Source: a virus
DNA: 61,017 nucleotides
IMG/VR virus record: IMGVR_UViG_3300047586_000114
Coordinates: 1-61,017 of that record
Reading direction: 5' to 3' (one strand)
The notes beneath the pieces are model-generated. The model was not told the DNA's origin and ran no database searches. It saw only the letters and a program-made list of their open reading frames with translations. A program made the position numbers and the translations under genes. Positions 52,260 through 60,061 of this stretch are shown piece by piece. The first letter of the stretch is position 1; every line of letters starts with the position of its first letter.

Positions 52260-52736
52260 ATGAATAGAAGCAAATTGATTTTCGGAGTTGATTTCAACAA
52301 ATGTTTCAAAAACTTGAAGAAAGGTGATTTTATTCCCGCAGAAATATGTGAAAAGCATATTTCTTGCAGAAGAGATGATCCTAAATATACTAATTTTTTA
52401 ACAAGAATGAAAAAGAAAATTGAAAAAGAAATTCTTCCAAATACAGCAATTAAAGTTGAAGATAAAGGATTAAGAATTTTAACAGATCGAGAAGCAGTTA
52501 TTTATTACGATACAAGAATCAAAAGAGATGTGAAAAATGTCGTTAAAAATACTATCAAATCTCAAAATAATATAGACATTAAAAAATTAAATAAATCAGA
52601 AAAACAAGAATACACAAAATTATTAATGAAACAAAAGATGATAGCTTCTACCCTTCTTGCTACATCTCTTTCTCAAAAATATATTACTTCTGATGATATT
52701 ACATTTAAACCATTAATTAGAGAATTGAACGCATAA
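52260..52736 (+). CDS. hypothetical protein
   Basis: 158 residues, basic and helical (KKKIEKEILPNTAIK; KNVVKNTIKSQNNIDIKKLN). No known motif. First of three genes after the tRNAs, 2 nt before the next, with ribosome site AAAGGAG. Function unknown. Confidence 0.65.
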   Translation: MNRSKLIFGVDFNKCFKNLKKGDFIPAEICEKHISCRRDDPKYTNFLTRMKKKIEKEILPNTAIKVEDKGLRILTDREAVIYYDTRIKRDVKNVVKNTIKSQNNIDIKKLNKSEKQEYTKLLMKQKMIASTLLATSLSQKYITSDDITFKPLIRELNA

Positions 52737-52738
52737 AA

Positions 52739-53404
52739 ATGAGACCTGCGGTTGGTCTAAAAGAATGGATATTTATACATGGTCAAAAAATTAATAGTAT
52801 GTTTCTTCATGGTATAACTCATCAATCTTTAAAATCACTTCTTTCAAGTTTATATCTTCTCAATGATTCTGATGATGAAAAAAATTACAATTATAAAATC
52901 AGTCCTGAAAGAATAGAAAAACTAAAAAATCTTACTGGTTTAACATTTGAAGAATTTTTTAAACCATTATCGGATGAAAAATTAAAATCTTACCTAACAA
53001 TAGATAATATTAAAAGTGTCGAATATTATAATAAAAATTCAAGATGTTGGAATAATCCAACTATTGATTTTTTATATAAAAGATGTGTATCTTTAAATTT
53101 AAAGGAAGAATTTGATTTTATAACAGAAAAAATAAAAATGTCTCCTATTAAATTAATACCAATATCATCAAAAAGTCGTAAATTAATGAGTTTTCAAATC
53201 GAAGAAGATCAAGATAAAAAATCAGTATATTTAGAAGAAATAGATCAACCAAAAAATAGTTCTCAAAGAGAAACTATAATTTTTATGTTAAATAGAATAA
53301 ATGATATTAATGAATTTAGACAAACATTTTTAGAAATTTATGATAGTTCTGATGATGTTGGAAAAATTAATATATTTACAACAGTTGGAAGTAAAATGAT
53401 ATGA
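52739..53404 (+). CDS. hypothetical protein
   Basis: 221 residues. An N-terminal helical part (SLKSLLSSLYLLNDSDDEKN) is followed by LTGLTFEEFFKPLSDEKL, which reads like a helix-turn-helix tail but is not convincing. It is cotranscribed with its neighbours. Not recognised. Confidence 0.65.
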   Translation: MRPAVGLKEWIFIHGQKINSMFLHGITHQSLKSLLSSLYLLNDSDDEKNYNYKISPERIEKLKNLTGLTFEEFFKPLSDEKLKSYLTIDNIKSVEYYNKNSRCWNNPTIDFLYKRCVSLNLKEEFDFITEKIKMSPIKLIPISSKSRKLMSFQIEEDQDKKSVYLEEIDQPKNSSQRETIIFMLNRINDINEFRQTFLEIYDSSDDVGKINIFTTVGSKMI

Positions 53405-53458
53405 AATATTTTAATCTTGTTTTTGAAAAATCAAAAACTTTAAAAGGAGATATTATCT

Positions 53459-54391
53459 ATGATTCTTGAAGAGTTCTTAAATGATATAGAAAAATTTAAA
53501 ATAGGAGATTTACAAAATCTTTTAAAGTTAAGTTCTGAAATATATAAAGATATTTTTATTGATAAAAAGGGAAATAGTCATTTATTAATAAAACAATTTA
53601 TTTTACATATTTTAAAATGTTTAAAAACTAAACCAGAAATTCCTCAAGAATTTTTTATTAAATATATTGATTTCAATGAAAAATATAAAGATGAAATAAT
53701 TGAAATTTTAATTAACAAAAATAATGATTTAGATACTTTTATAAGTGAAATACAAAATCATCCTATAACTAAATTTCATTTTTCAATTCTTTTTAGTGTC
53801 GGTAAAACCGGAAATGAAAAGAAAATAGAAAAAATAGCAAATGTTTTAAATATAAAACCTTCAAAATTACAAAAATATTTGAGACCAGACATAATTAAAA
53901 AAGATAACTATCCAGACAAAGAGATAGTTGAATATTTTAAATCATTGTTATTAGAAAAAGAAAACATTGCAGATGCAATTAATGAAACAATAGAAACAAC
54001 TAATTGTGGAATTTCAAAACTTTCAAAATTAACAGAAATATATCCTCATTGGATAAATCGTAATAATCATATTAGGATTAGTTCTCTTAATAAAGTTGCA
54101 CAAAAGTTAAATATGAATATTGAAGTTCTTTTAAAATTCAAGAGAAATAAACCAGAAAAAATAACCAATGAAACTTCTTTGAAAAATTTTACCTCGACTC
54201 CTGATGGGTCAATGATATTGGAAAAAGAAAACATTGTAAATGTCATTGAAAAAATTATTAATATAAATGATGAAGAATTACTTCTCGATTGTTATAGAAA
54301 TTTAAGTGAGAAACATAAATCGGAAGTTCTTTCAGTAGCACAAGGATTAAAAGTTCTTTCAGAATTACAAGAGAATAATAAAGATGCATAA
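53459..54391 (+). CDS. hypothetical protein with HTH-like helices
   Basis: 310 residues, all-helical by composition. Two segments look like Cro-type helix-turn-helices: KKIEKIANVLNIKPSKLQKY (about residue 120) and ISSLNKVAQKLNMNIEVLLK (about residue 205). Neither is decisive. Ribosome site AAAAGGAG. The preceding gene shares the Lys/Asn-rich style. Confidence 0.6.
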   Translation: MILEEFLNDIEKFKIGDLQNLLKLSSEIYKDIFIDKKGNSHLLIKQFILHILKCLKTKPEIPQEFFIKYIDFNEKYKDEIIEILINKNNDLDTFISEIQNHPITKFHFSILFSVGKTGNEKKIEKIANVLNIKPSKLQKYLRPDIIKKDNYPDKEIVEYFKSLLLEKENIADAINETIETTNCGISKLSKLTEIYPHWINRNNHIRISSLNKVAQKLNMNIEVLLKFKRNKPEKITNETSLKNFTSTPDGSMILEKENIVNVIEKIININDEELLLDCYRNLSEKHKSEVLSVAQGLKVLSELQENNKDA

Positions 54392-54515
54392 CCATCCCTA
54401 TACCCTTACAGAATTAATTATGTTAATTGTCGTTATAGGTATCATTTTATCTAGTCTCACAACATTTTGTTTTGGAATTTACGTAATAATTCATTTTCTT
54501 TTAAAGGTTTGGTAA
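54384..54515 (+). CDS. small single-pass membrane protein
   Basis: 43 residues from ATG 54384-54386, overlapping the end of the preceding gene by 8 nt. A long hydrophobic stretch (LIMLIVVIGIILSSLTTFCF) predicts one or two transmembrane helices. No ribosome site of its own, so it is probably coupled. Function unknown; holin-like or envelope-acting peptides have this form. Confidence 0.5.
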   Translation: MHNHPYTLTELIMLIVVIGIILSSLTTFCFGIYVIIHFLLKVW

Positions 54516-54524
54516 TCAACAAAA

Positions 54525-54734
54525 AAACTACTACCATTATTTCGGTGGTAGTTTAGAACTTAGTACATTTGGGAAACAAGACCTTTAGGTATTAATATTT
54601 GGGGGATATTAATACTGCGAACCAAAAAGCAATCATAGGAGTGCTCCCGTAAGTCGTGCCTTTTCTTTACGAAGATTCTTTTTGTGCTTTTCGACTTTCC
54701 TAGCCTTATATGTACTGGGTTCTAAACTGCTACC
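54525..54734 (+). ncRNA. large structured RNA closed by a 25-bp helix
   Basis: Bases 54544-54568 pair with 54710-54734 over 25 bp (21 Watson-Crick, 4 G-U). Inside are GTATTAATAT/ATATTAATAC (54590-54599 and 54606-54615), AAAAGCA/TGCTTTT and AAGTCG/CGACTT. The first part of the long helix can pair alternatively with AAACTACTACC (54525-54535) to form a hairpin. It sits 20 nt before the 54754 gene and includes its ribosome-site approach. No known family. Confidence 0.6.
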
Positions 54735-54753
54735 GAAAAGAAAGGAAACTTAA

Positions 54754-55002
54754 ATGGAAACAATTAAATTCCCAAGTGAAGAAATAATAGAGAAAAAAAG
54801 AATTGATTTTAATGAAGCAAATAAATTTGAAGTAAAATGTGAGAAATGTCAGTATTGGGTCAAAGTTAAAATAAATGAATTTGGTTGGGCTCCATGTGCA
54901 AATAAATTAAATATTTCAATTAATGAATATCATAGTACAGAATATGAAACTTTAACTTCTCAAGATTTTGGTTGTAATCAATTTAAAAGGAGATTAAATT
55001 GA
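54754..55002 (+). CDS. small Cys-containing protein
   Basis: 82 residues. CEKC near residue 29, then GWAPC near 45 and DFGCNQFK near 73 give four cysteines in a C-x2-C-x-C-x-C arrangement, a likely zinc or iron site in a short phage protein. Ribosome site AAAGGAAAC lies at the end of the structured RNA. Overlaps the next gene by 4 nt. Confidence 0.65.
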   Translation: METIKFPSEEIIEKKRIDFNEANKFEVKCEKCQYWVKVKINEFGWAPCANKLNISINEYHSTEYETLTSQDFGCNQFKRRLN

Positions 55003-55217
55003 AAACGCATAAAGGGTTAATAGAAAAAGTTTCTAAAGTTTTGGGAAATGGTAACGTTATACACCATGAACCAACAGAAGAAAATCAAATTGGACAATCA
55101 GGAGTTCATACATTTGTTTCTGATATTATGGATGTTATAGAAGATATAAATGGTCCTTTAAAAGAACCATCTAGTACATGGAAGGAATTGATGAAATTTC
55201 TAATAACTAAAAATTAA
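54999..55217 (+). CDS. hypothetical protein
   Basis: 72 residues, overlapping the previous gene by 4 nt (its TTG/ATG region is in the shared sequence). Helical and acidic (VSDIMDVIEDINGPLKEPSS). Not recognised. Confidence 0.55.
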   Translation: MKTHKGLIEKVSKVLGNGNVIHHEPTEENQIGQSGVHTFVSDIMDVIEDINGPLKEPSSTWKELMKFLITKN

Positions 55218-55242
55218 CTAAAACAGAAAGGAGAAATATCAT

Positions 55243-55701
55243 ATGTCAGCAGACAACGGAATCTACATTTTAAAAACTTTAGCCCCCACCGGAAGAGGTT
55301 TTGAATTTAGAATAATTCATGCTCAAGCAATTGAAAATTTAACATATCAACACCCAACAGGTAATCCTTGTGAAATAATAAATTATTACTTAGATACTAA
55401 AGTTATGACGAATCAAAATAAAGCTTTAAAATCAGCTCATAATTTATATGAAGAATATACAAAAGATGGTGGGTATGTTGAATATGGAGTTAGTATTATT
55501 GAATTCGAAAAAACATTTGAAGAATTTATAATTTTAGCTATTCCTCAATTAAGACAAATGATTAAAGACACTATCAACGGAAAAATAAATACTAATTATG
55601 ATGAAGGTTCTAAATTATATGAAATTCAAAGTTGTTGTGAATTGTTAAGAAAATTATTACATATTCATCCTGAATTAAGAAAGGATAAATTTAATAAGTA
55701 A
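55243..55701 (+). CDS. conserved phage protein of the MSADNGIYI type
   Basis: 152 residues. It begins MSADNGIYILKT, an N-terminus shared by many phage and plasmid proteins of unknown function, followed by the usual beta strands (FEFRIIHAQAIENL) and a helical middle. Ribosome site AAAGGAGAA. The function has not been established in the relatives I know. Confidence 0.75.
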   Translation: MSADNGIYILKTLAPTGRGFEFRIIHAQAIENLTYQHPTGNPCEIINYYLDTKVMTNQNKALKSAHNLYEEYTKDGGYVEYGVSIIEFEKTFEEFIILAIPQLRQMIKDTINGKINTNYDEGSKLYEIQSCCELLRKLLHIHPELRKDKFNK

Positions 55702-55749
55702 GTAGTATTTATAAACTAAAAAACAACAACGAAAAAAGGAAAAAAGAAA

Positions 55750-55971
55750 ATGAAGACTGTGAAGCTCACGGTGGGTGGAGTCGTTAGAAGACTAGATGAT
55801 GAAATGTCTCGAAAGTTAGTAAAGGAAGGAAAAGCGACTTTTTGTCAGAAAAGTGAGTGGAAGAAGTTACAACCTAAGAAGAAAACCTTTTTAGAAGAAG
55901 CTCAAGAAAATAAAAAGAAATTAAATGGTCAAATAATTCCAATAAAAGAATTTCCAGATGGTGAAATATGA
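55750..55971 (+). CDS. small basic protein
   Basis: 73 residues. KLTVGGVVRRLDDEMSRKLV at the N-terminus and a Lys-rich middle (KSEWKKLQPKKKTF). It overlaps the ParB-fold gene by 4 nt, so it may be its partner. Not recognised. Confidence 0.6.
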   Translation: MKTVKLTVGGVVRRLDDEMSRKLVKEGKATFCQKSEWKKLQPKKKTFLEEAQENKKKLNGQIIPIKEFPDGEI

Positions 55972-56732
55972 ATGATACAATCGGTGTATCTTGGCTTCAT
56001 ACTGATATAATTAATATAGATGAATCTTATCAAAGACCAATTACAAAATCTTCTTCATGTCATGAAATAATTAAAAATGGGTGGCATGACGAATCAGCTG
56101 GTATTTGCACTGTATCTTGTAGAATAACTGATAAATTATATTACATGATAGATGGAAGAAATAGATTATATGCAGCTGTTAGATTAGGAATACAAAAGTT
56201 GCGTTGTAAAATAATTCATTCGGATGGACCACATCATGAAGCATCTATATTTTATAACATGAATGCTATTAGACATAATCCATCAGTTCTTGAAAGATTT
56301 AATGCTAAAGTTATTTCTGGTGATGAATTTTGTATTGAATTAAATATTGCAATTAAAAATCTTAATATAATACTCGGTGGTAGAAATAAAAACGGTGCTG
56401 CTTATGCATCTGATATAATTAGTTCATATAAACAAAATAAAGAAGCAACAATAAATGCATTATCTTTAGCTAGAGACATTATTAGTGATGAAGATGTTAA
56501 TATGCATAATTATGTTTTTATTGGAATTTTTAATTGTTTGATTGAGGATATTAATAGATATCAATTAATACGAAAAGAGTTAAATAGTATAAAAAATAAA
56601 GGTGGTCAAGGGGCAATAATTCGTCGAGTAAAAACTTTACAGCAAATAGACAAAAGTCATAGAGTAGGTCCTCTTGCAACTCAAGCGTTTAAAGATATTT
56701 ATAATAAGAAGAAAACAATTAACAGAATTTAA
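55968..56732 (+). CDS. ParB/sulfiredoxin-fold protein
   Basis: 254 residues. An N-terminal ParB-N-like domain: IINIDESYQRPITKSSS (recognition segment), then YMIDGRNRLYAAVRLG near residue 64, which matches the DG-R-R box II of ParB and related DNA-binding or nuclease proteins. The rest is helical. Phage ParB-fold proteins bind DNA or act as nucleases or CTPases. There is no ParA next to it. It ends at a structured RNA. Confidence 0.72.
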   Translation: MNDTIGVSWLHTDIINIDESYQRPITKSSSCHEIIKNGWHDESAGICTVSCRITDKLYYMIDGRNRLYAAVRLGIQKLRCKIIHSDGPHHEASIFYNMNAIRHNPSVLERFNAKVISGDEFCIELNIAIKNLNIILGGRNKNGAAYASDIISSYKQNKEATINALSLARDIISDEDVNMHNYVFIGIFNCLIEDINRYQLIRKELNSIKNKGGQGAIIRRVKTLQQIDKSHRVGPLATQAFKDIYNKKKTINRI

Positions 56733-56752
56733 AAAAAATTTGAGAGGTAAAA

Positions 56753-56840
56753 AGGGGGTGTCAGAAAAGCTGGTTTAAATAACTTTATGAGGTTAGATAT
56801 AACCTTGTAATGCTTATAGTTAGACAGCTTCTGCACCCCT
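56753..56840 (+). ncRNA. structured RNA between convergent genes
   Basis: AGGGGGTG (56753-56760) pairs with CACCCCT (56834-56840); CAGAA-AA-GCTG (56762-56772) pairs with CAGC-TTCTG (56825-56833). An AGGTTA/TAACCT hairpin lies inside. No T-run on the plus strand follows directly. It may end both converging transcripts. Confidence 0.45.
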
Positions 56841-56846
56841 AAAATT

Positions 56847-57368
56847 TTACAAACTTCCTTGATTATTTTTTTTGTCTGTTTTTTCTATAAATGAATTAAT
56901 TTTCTTTTTCAACATATCATTATCTTTTTCAGACTTACTTAAATCTTCTCTAAGTTTTTTATTTTCTGTTCTTAACTCTTCTATTTGTTCTCTTAAACAA
57001 TCTAACTCTAAATTAAAATCGTATCGTATTCTTTTATTTTCTGATTGTAATTGTTCTATTTGTATTTTAAAATTAGCCATTAATGTTGAATACCCTTCTG
57101 ATATTTCTTTTATTGTGGGTTCTTTAATTGTATCTAATATTACATTTCTTGATTCTTCTTGAATTTTATCAGTTTGTTTTTCTGTTAACTTAACTTGTGC
57201 TTCTGTTAGTTTGACTTCTGCTTCTTCTTTTTTTCTTTGATTTTTTCTCACAAAAACAACCCCCATTATAGCTAAAATAATTGGCACGAGCAAACCGCCA
57301 ATTGCTGCAAATATTAAAGCAACTTTATATGCTAATTGAACTTTTGTAGTGATGTCCATAGTGTGCAT
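56847..57368 (-). CDS. membrane-anchored coiled-coil protein
   Basis: 173 residues. One transmembrane helix (IFAAIGGLLVPIILAIMGVV, about residues 18-37) is followed by a charged stretch and about 110 residues of heptad-like coiled coil (LREQIEELRTENKKLREDLS). Its start overlaps the 7-TM gene upstream by 44 nt, so the two are made together. The fold suggests a partner or output arm for the multi-pass protein. Confidence 0.7.
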   Translation of the reverse strand: MHTMDITTKVQLAYKVALIFAAIGGLLVPIILAIMGVVFVRKNQRKKEEAEVKLTEAQVKLTEKQTDKIQEESRNVILDTIKEPTIKEISEGYSTLMANFKIQIEQLQSENKRIRYDFNLELDCLREQIEELRTENKKLREDLSKSEKDNDMLKKKINSFIEKTDKKNNQGSL

Positions 57369-58047
57369 TAATTATTTGACTTAAAGTACTACCATTAAAA
57401 ATACTAATTTTATACCAAACATATGATATACTAAATAAAACAAACCCATAAGAGATTATTTTAAAAACATGTCCTGTATAAAAAAATGGATCATATAAAT
57501 TAGTAGATAATGCAGAACAAACAGAATTTAATAAAACTCCTGCTATAGCCCATCTTAATATTTTTGCCCATTTAGAAACTATATCAACCAACCTACCAAA
57601 TACAATTCCAATAATAAGTAACTGAATAATTACAATATAGTTTTCTATTGGTCCATAAATAAAAGAATCAAATATTGTTTTTGGTAATAATGCAAATAAA
57701 AAAATAGAGTATATTGAAATGGCTATTAATAAATAAATCCAATTCTTTTTTTTCAAAAAGAGAAACTTCTCTTCTTTACTTGTTCCCGGATATACGCATA
57801 ACATTACTAAAAGTGTAAAAAGTATGCGTTCAAAAATTCCTGTTTTTGTAATAAAAATATCTGGCGATGTACAAAAAATACTAATGGTCGAATGTAGTAA
57901 TGATAAAACAGCCATCCATATTCCCCAACACACCATCCAAAATAAAGCATGAATATCTTTATTTTTTAAATATAATGGATAACTAAAAATAAGTGTAGTA
58001 ATAGCTAAACTAACACATATCATTTCTAAAAATAAATGAAGTTCCAT
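57325..58047 (-). CDS. multi-pass membrane protein (about seven helices)
   Basis: 240 residues from ATG at 58047; a TTG one codon upstream is also in frame, but the ATG has correct spacing from the GGGGGAG ribosome site. About seven hydrophobic segments are visible, for example ICVSLAITTLIFSYPLYL, ILFTLLVMLCVYP and IYLLIAISIYSIFLFALLP. It resembles sensory membrane domains of bacterial signalling proteins without any output domain. With the next gene it may make an envelope complex that blocks superinfection or senses the cell state; this is a guess. Confidence 0.65.
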   Translation of the reverse strand: MELHLFLEMICVSLAITTLIFSYPLYLKNKDIHALFWMVCWGIWMAVLSLLHSTISIFCTSPDIFITKTGIFERILFTLLVMLCVYPGTSKEEKFLFLKKKNWIYLLIAISIYSIFLFALLPKTIFDSFIYGPIENYIVIIQLLIIGIVFGRLVDIVSKWAKILRWAIAGVLLNSVCSALSTNLYDPFFYTGHVFKIISYGFVLFSISYVWYKISIFNGSTLSQIINAHYGHHYKSSISI

Positions 58048-58053
58048 CAAATA

Positions 58054-58110
58054 ACTCCCCCCCCAATTTGTAAAACTACTTATATATTTTTGTTCCGCAA
58101 TTGGGGGAGT
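58054..58110 (-). promoter_or_regulatory. RBS-hiding hairpin with an internal GAACAAA promoter
   Basis: AATTGGGGGAGT (58099-58110) pairs with ACTCCCCCCCCAATT (58054-58068) with three extra C. The ribosome site of the 58047 gene is inside the stem. The GAACAAA element (58089-58095) is in the loop, 42 nt before the start. Read-through mRNA would be folded; mRNA started from the element would lack the upstream arm. Confidence 0.6.
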
Positions 58111-58117
58111 AATTTAA

Positions 58118-58510
58118 TTATTTCTTTTTAATTACTTTCCTAACTGGCAACCAAAACATTTGACATTTTTTTCTACCAATAATATCACAATGAAGATTGA
58201 AATCTTTTCCATCTTGATCCATAGTTCCGGACATTCTAGATGTGATCATAGGTATCCCGGGCATAAAAGGTCTGTTAGTTTGAACAGCTTCCAACGTTAC
58301 TGGTTTGACCGGTTTAAACATATAACAAGCACCAGAACTATGACCAGTTATTATTTTTCCTTTTAAACCATCTGGACGATCTTTTTCTGTTTGATAAACC
58401 GATCCACATTCGCATCTTGGTTGATGTTTACCTTCTGTTTCAAACCACAAAGCTCTATGTTCACATCTCCAACATAAACCAATTTGTTTTAAAGTTTTTG
58501 ATTTACCCAT
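58118..58510 (-). CDS. hypothetical protein with Cys-rich N-terminus
   Basis: 130 residues. CWRCEHRALWFETEGKHQ followed by RCECG (about residues 12-36) gives a zinc-ribbon-like set, with further Cys (ACYM, HCD, KCQMF) later. It resembles small conserved proteins of phages and bacteria of unknown function. It is cotranscribed with the phosphoesterase gene 10 nt upstream. Confidence 0.65.
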   Translation of the reverse strand: MGKSKTLKQIGLCWRCEHRALWFETEGKHQPRCECGSVYQTEKDRPDGLKGKIITGHSSGACYMFKPVKPVTLEAVQTNRPFMPGIPMITSRMSGTMDQDGKDFNLHCDIIGRKKCQMFWLPVRKVIKKK

Positions 58511-58519
58511 TCTAATTCC

Positions 58520-59395
58520 TTATTTATAATAGAACGATACGAATTCAGTCTTAAATATGTTATATTCATCAAGTATTTCTGCTTCTACAATCCAACCGCC
58601 CATCATAGCAGATAAACCTTTTCTTTTCATAAATGGAGTTTGTGATTGAAAAGTACCAGCTTGAAGACATGCCACATTACGATAATTAGGTAAAAATTCT
58701 GCTTTATGAAAATGACCAATTACTAACAGATGTGGTTTGGATCCACCTTCTAATTGTTCAATAATTTTTTGGGGTTTATAAGAAAGAGCATAAGCAGTTC
58801 CGCCATCAGGATGAATTAATGTAACTTTACATTGTTTGTCAGATCCCGGTACTTGAAAATAAACATCTCCAATATCTTCTCCTATAAATTCTAAATCTTC
58901 TCTAGCTGCTGCTAATTCTTTACCCACTTCAATATCAACTGTTTTGGTGAAAGATGAATCATGATTTCCTGTAATGAATTTTGTTTTAATATTTTGTCTA
59001 ACTGGAAATTGTTCAACAAACCAACTTTTTTGTTCTTTCCAACCTCTTTTATGTTGTTCAAATAATTGACCCTTATAAATATTCCAACCATCAATTAAAT
59101 CACCAGCACATAAAACTGTAGTGATTCCTCTTTCTTCTAACTCATTATAGTATATATTGAGGTAATCTATTTTTTCACATAAGGAACCAAGATGAGTATC
59201 TCCTATAACACCAAACTTTATTTTATCTGTTTTACTTTTTGATTTAATAATAATTTTCTTTTGATCTTGAACATGCTTTTTAACGATAGTTTTTAATTGT
59301 TTGTTTTCCTGTTCAAGTTGTGCAATCTTTTTCTGTCCATCTTTAGACTGTTCAAACAACTTTTTAAACTCACTCAATGGTTCTTTTTCTTTCAT
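58520..59395 (-). CDS. calcineurin-like metallophosphoesterase
   Basis: 291 residues. A coiled N-terminal 55 residues (KKIAQLEQENKQLKTIVKKH) leads into the enzyme core with all motifs: GDTHLG near 67, GDLIDG near 96, GNHD near 140, HPDGG near 193 and GHFHK near 226. It binds two metals and cleaves phosphoesters. Phage relatives include nucleases (SbcD-like) and phosphodiesterases; the substrate cannot be read here. Confidence 0.85.
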   Translation of the reverse strand: MKEKEPLSEFKKLFEQSKDGQKKIAQLEQENKQLKTIVKKHVQDQKKIIIKSKSKTDKIKFGVIGDTHLGSLCEKIDYLNIYYNELEERGITTVLCAGDLIDGWNIYKGQLFEQHKRGWKEQKSWFVEQFPVRQNIKTKFITGNHDSSFTKTVDIEVGKELAAAREDLEFIGEDIGDVYFQVPGSDKQCKVTLIHPDGGTAYALSYKPQKIIEQLEGGSKPHLLVIGHFHKAEFLPNYRNVACLQAGTFQSQTPFMKRKGLSAMMGGWIVEAEILDEYNIFKTEFVSFYYK

Positions 59396-59414
59396 ACATT
59401 AAAATCCTTTTTAA

Positions 59415-59969
59415 TTAATAAAGAGATGCATTACTCTCTATTATTTTTTTCATGTCTTTTATGATACTTCTATGACCCCAAATAGTTTGGTTATCAACTT
59501 TAATTTGCATATCCGGATATTGTTCTTTTATATATCTCCAATCAATTGAAGTAATACCACATAGTTGTTTAAATTCTGTATCAGGAATCCAACCTCTAAC
59601 CTTTAAATATTTATCAATACCATTTTTAACTTTTTCCAAATTAATAGTCTTTTTATGATATTGTTTTTTGAACATATCTAGTGCTTCTTTTTTGTTAAAT
59701 TCTTCTTTACTTTCTTCTATTTTTTCATGTTTAATATTATTTTTATCAATAACAATTTTTTTAGTATTTTTATTCTTCATCAAATTATTCATATCGTTAG
59801 TAAATGTCTTACCTCTAATATGATTCTCATTTAATCTTTTTACTAAAGATCGTTTACAATTATAAAGTTTCAATATTTCTTTGTTTGTTAATACATCTTT
59901 AAAAGTTAAATTCTTATTAACTTTAAACATGTCTATAACTAATTTTTTAAGTAGATCTGTCTTATTCAT
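59415..59969 (-). CDS. hypothetical basic protein
   Basis: 184 residues. Two parts: a Lys-rich N-terminal half, and a C-terminal segment TEFKQLCGITSIDWRYIKEQ followed by YPDMQIKV, which looks like a small helix-turn-helix. The gene starts 34 nt from a GAACAAA element and leads the operon with the phosphoesterase. Not recognised. Confidence 0.6.
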   Translation of the reverse strand: MNKTDLLKKLVIDMFKVNKNLTFKDVLTNKEILKLYNCKRSLVKRLNENHIRGKTFTNDMNNLMKNKNTKKIVIDKNNIKHEKIEESKEEFNKKEALDMFKKQYHKKTINLEKVKNGIDKYLKVRGWIPDTEFKQLCGITSIDWRYIKEQYPDMQIKVDNQTIWGHRSIIKDMKKIIESNASLY

Positions 59970-60002
59970 TTTTCATCTCCTTACATTTTTTTAATTTATA
60001 AT

Positions 60003-60009
60003 TTTGTTC
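60003..60009 (-). promoter_or_regulatory. GAACAAA promoter element
   Basis: GAGAACAAAATTATAAATTA on the minus strand, 34 nt before the start at 59969. Confidence 0.5.
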
Positions 60010-60061
60010 TCGAGTACATTTATAATATCATAATTATCAAGTATTAAAAGAAATTTAACCA

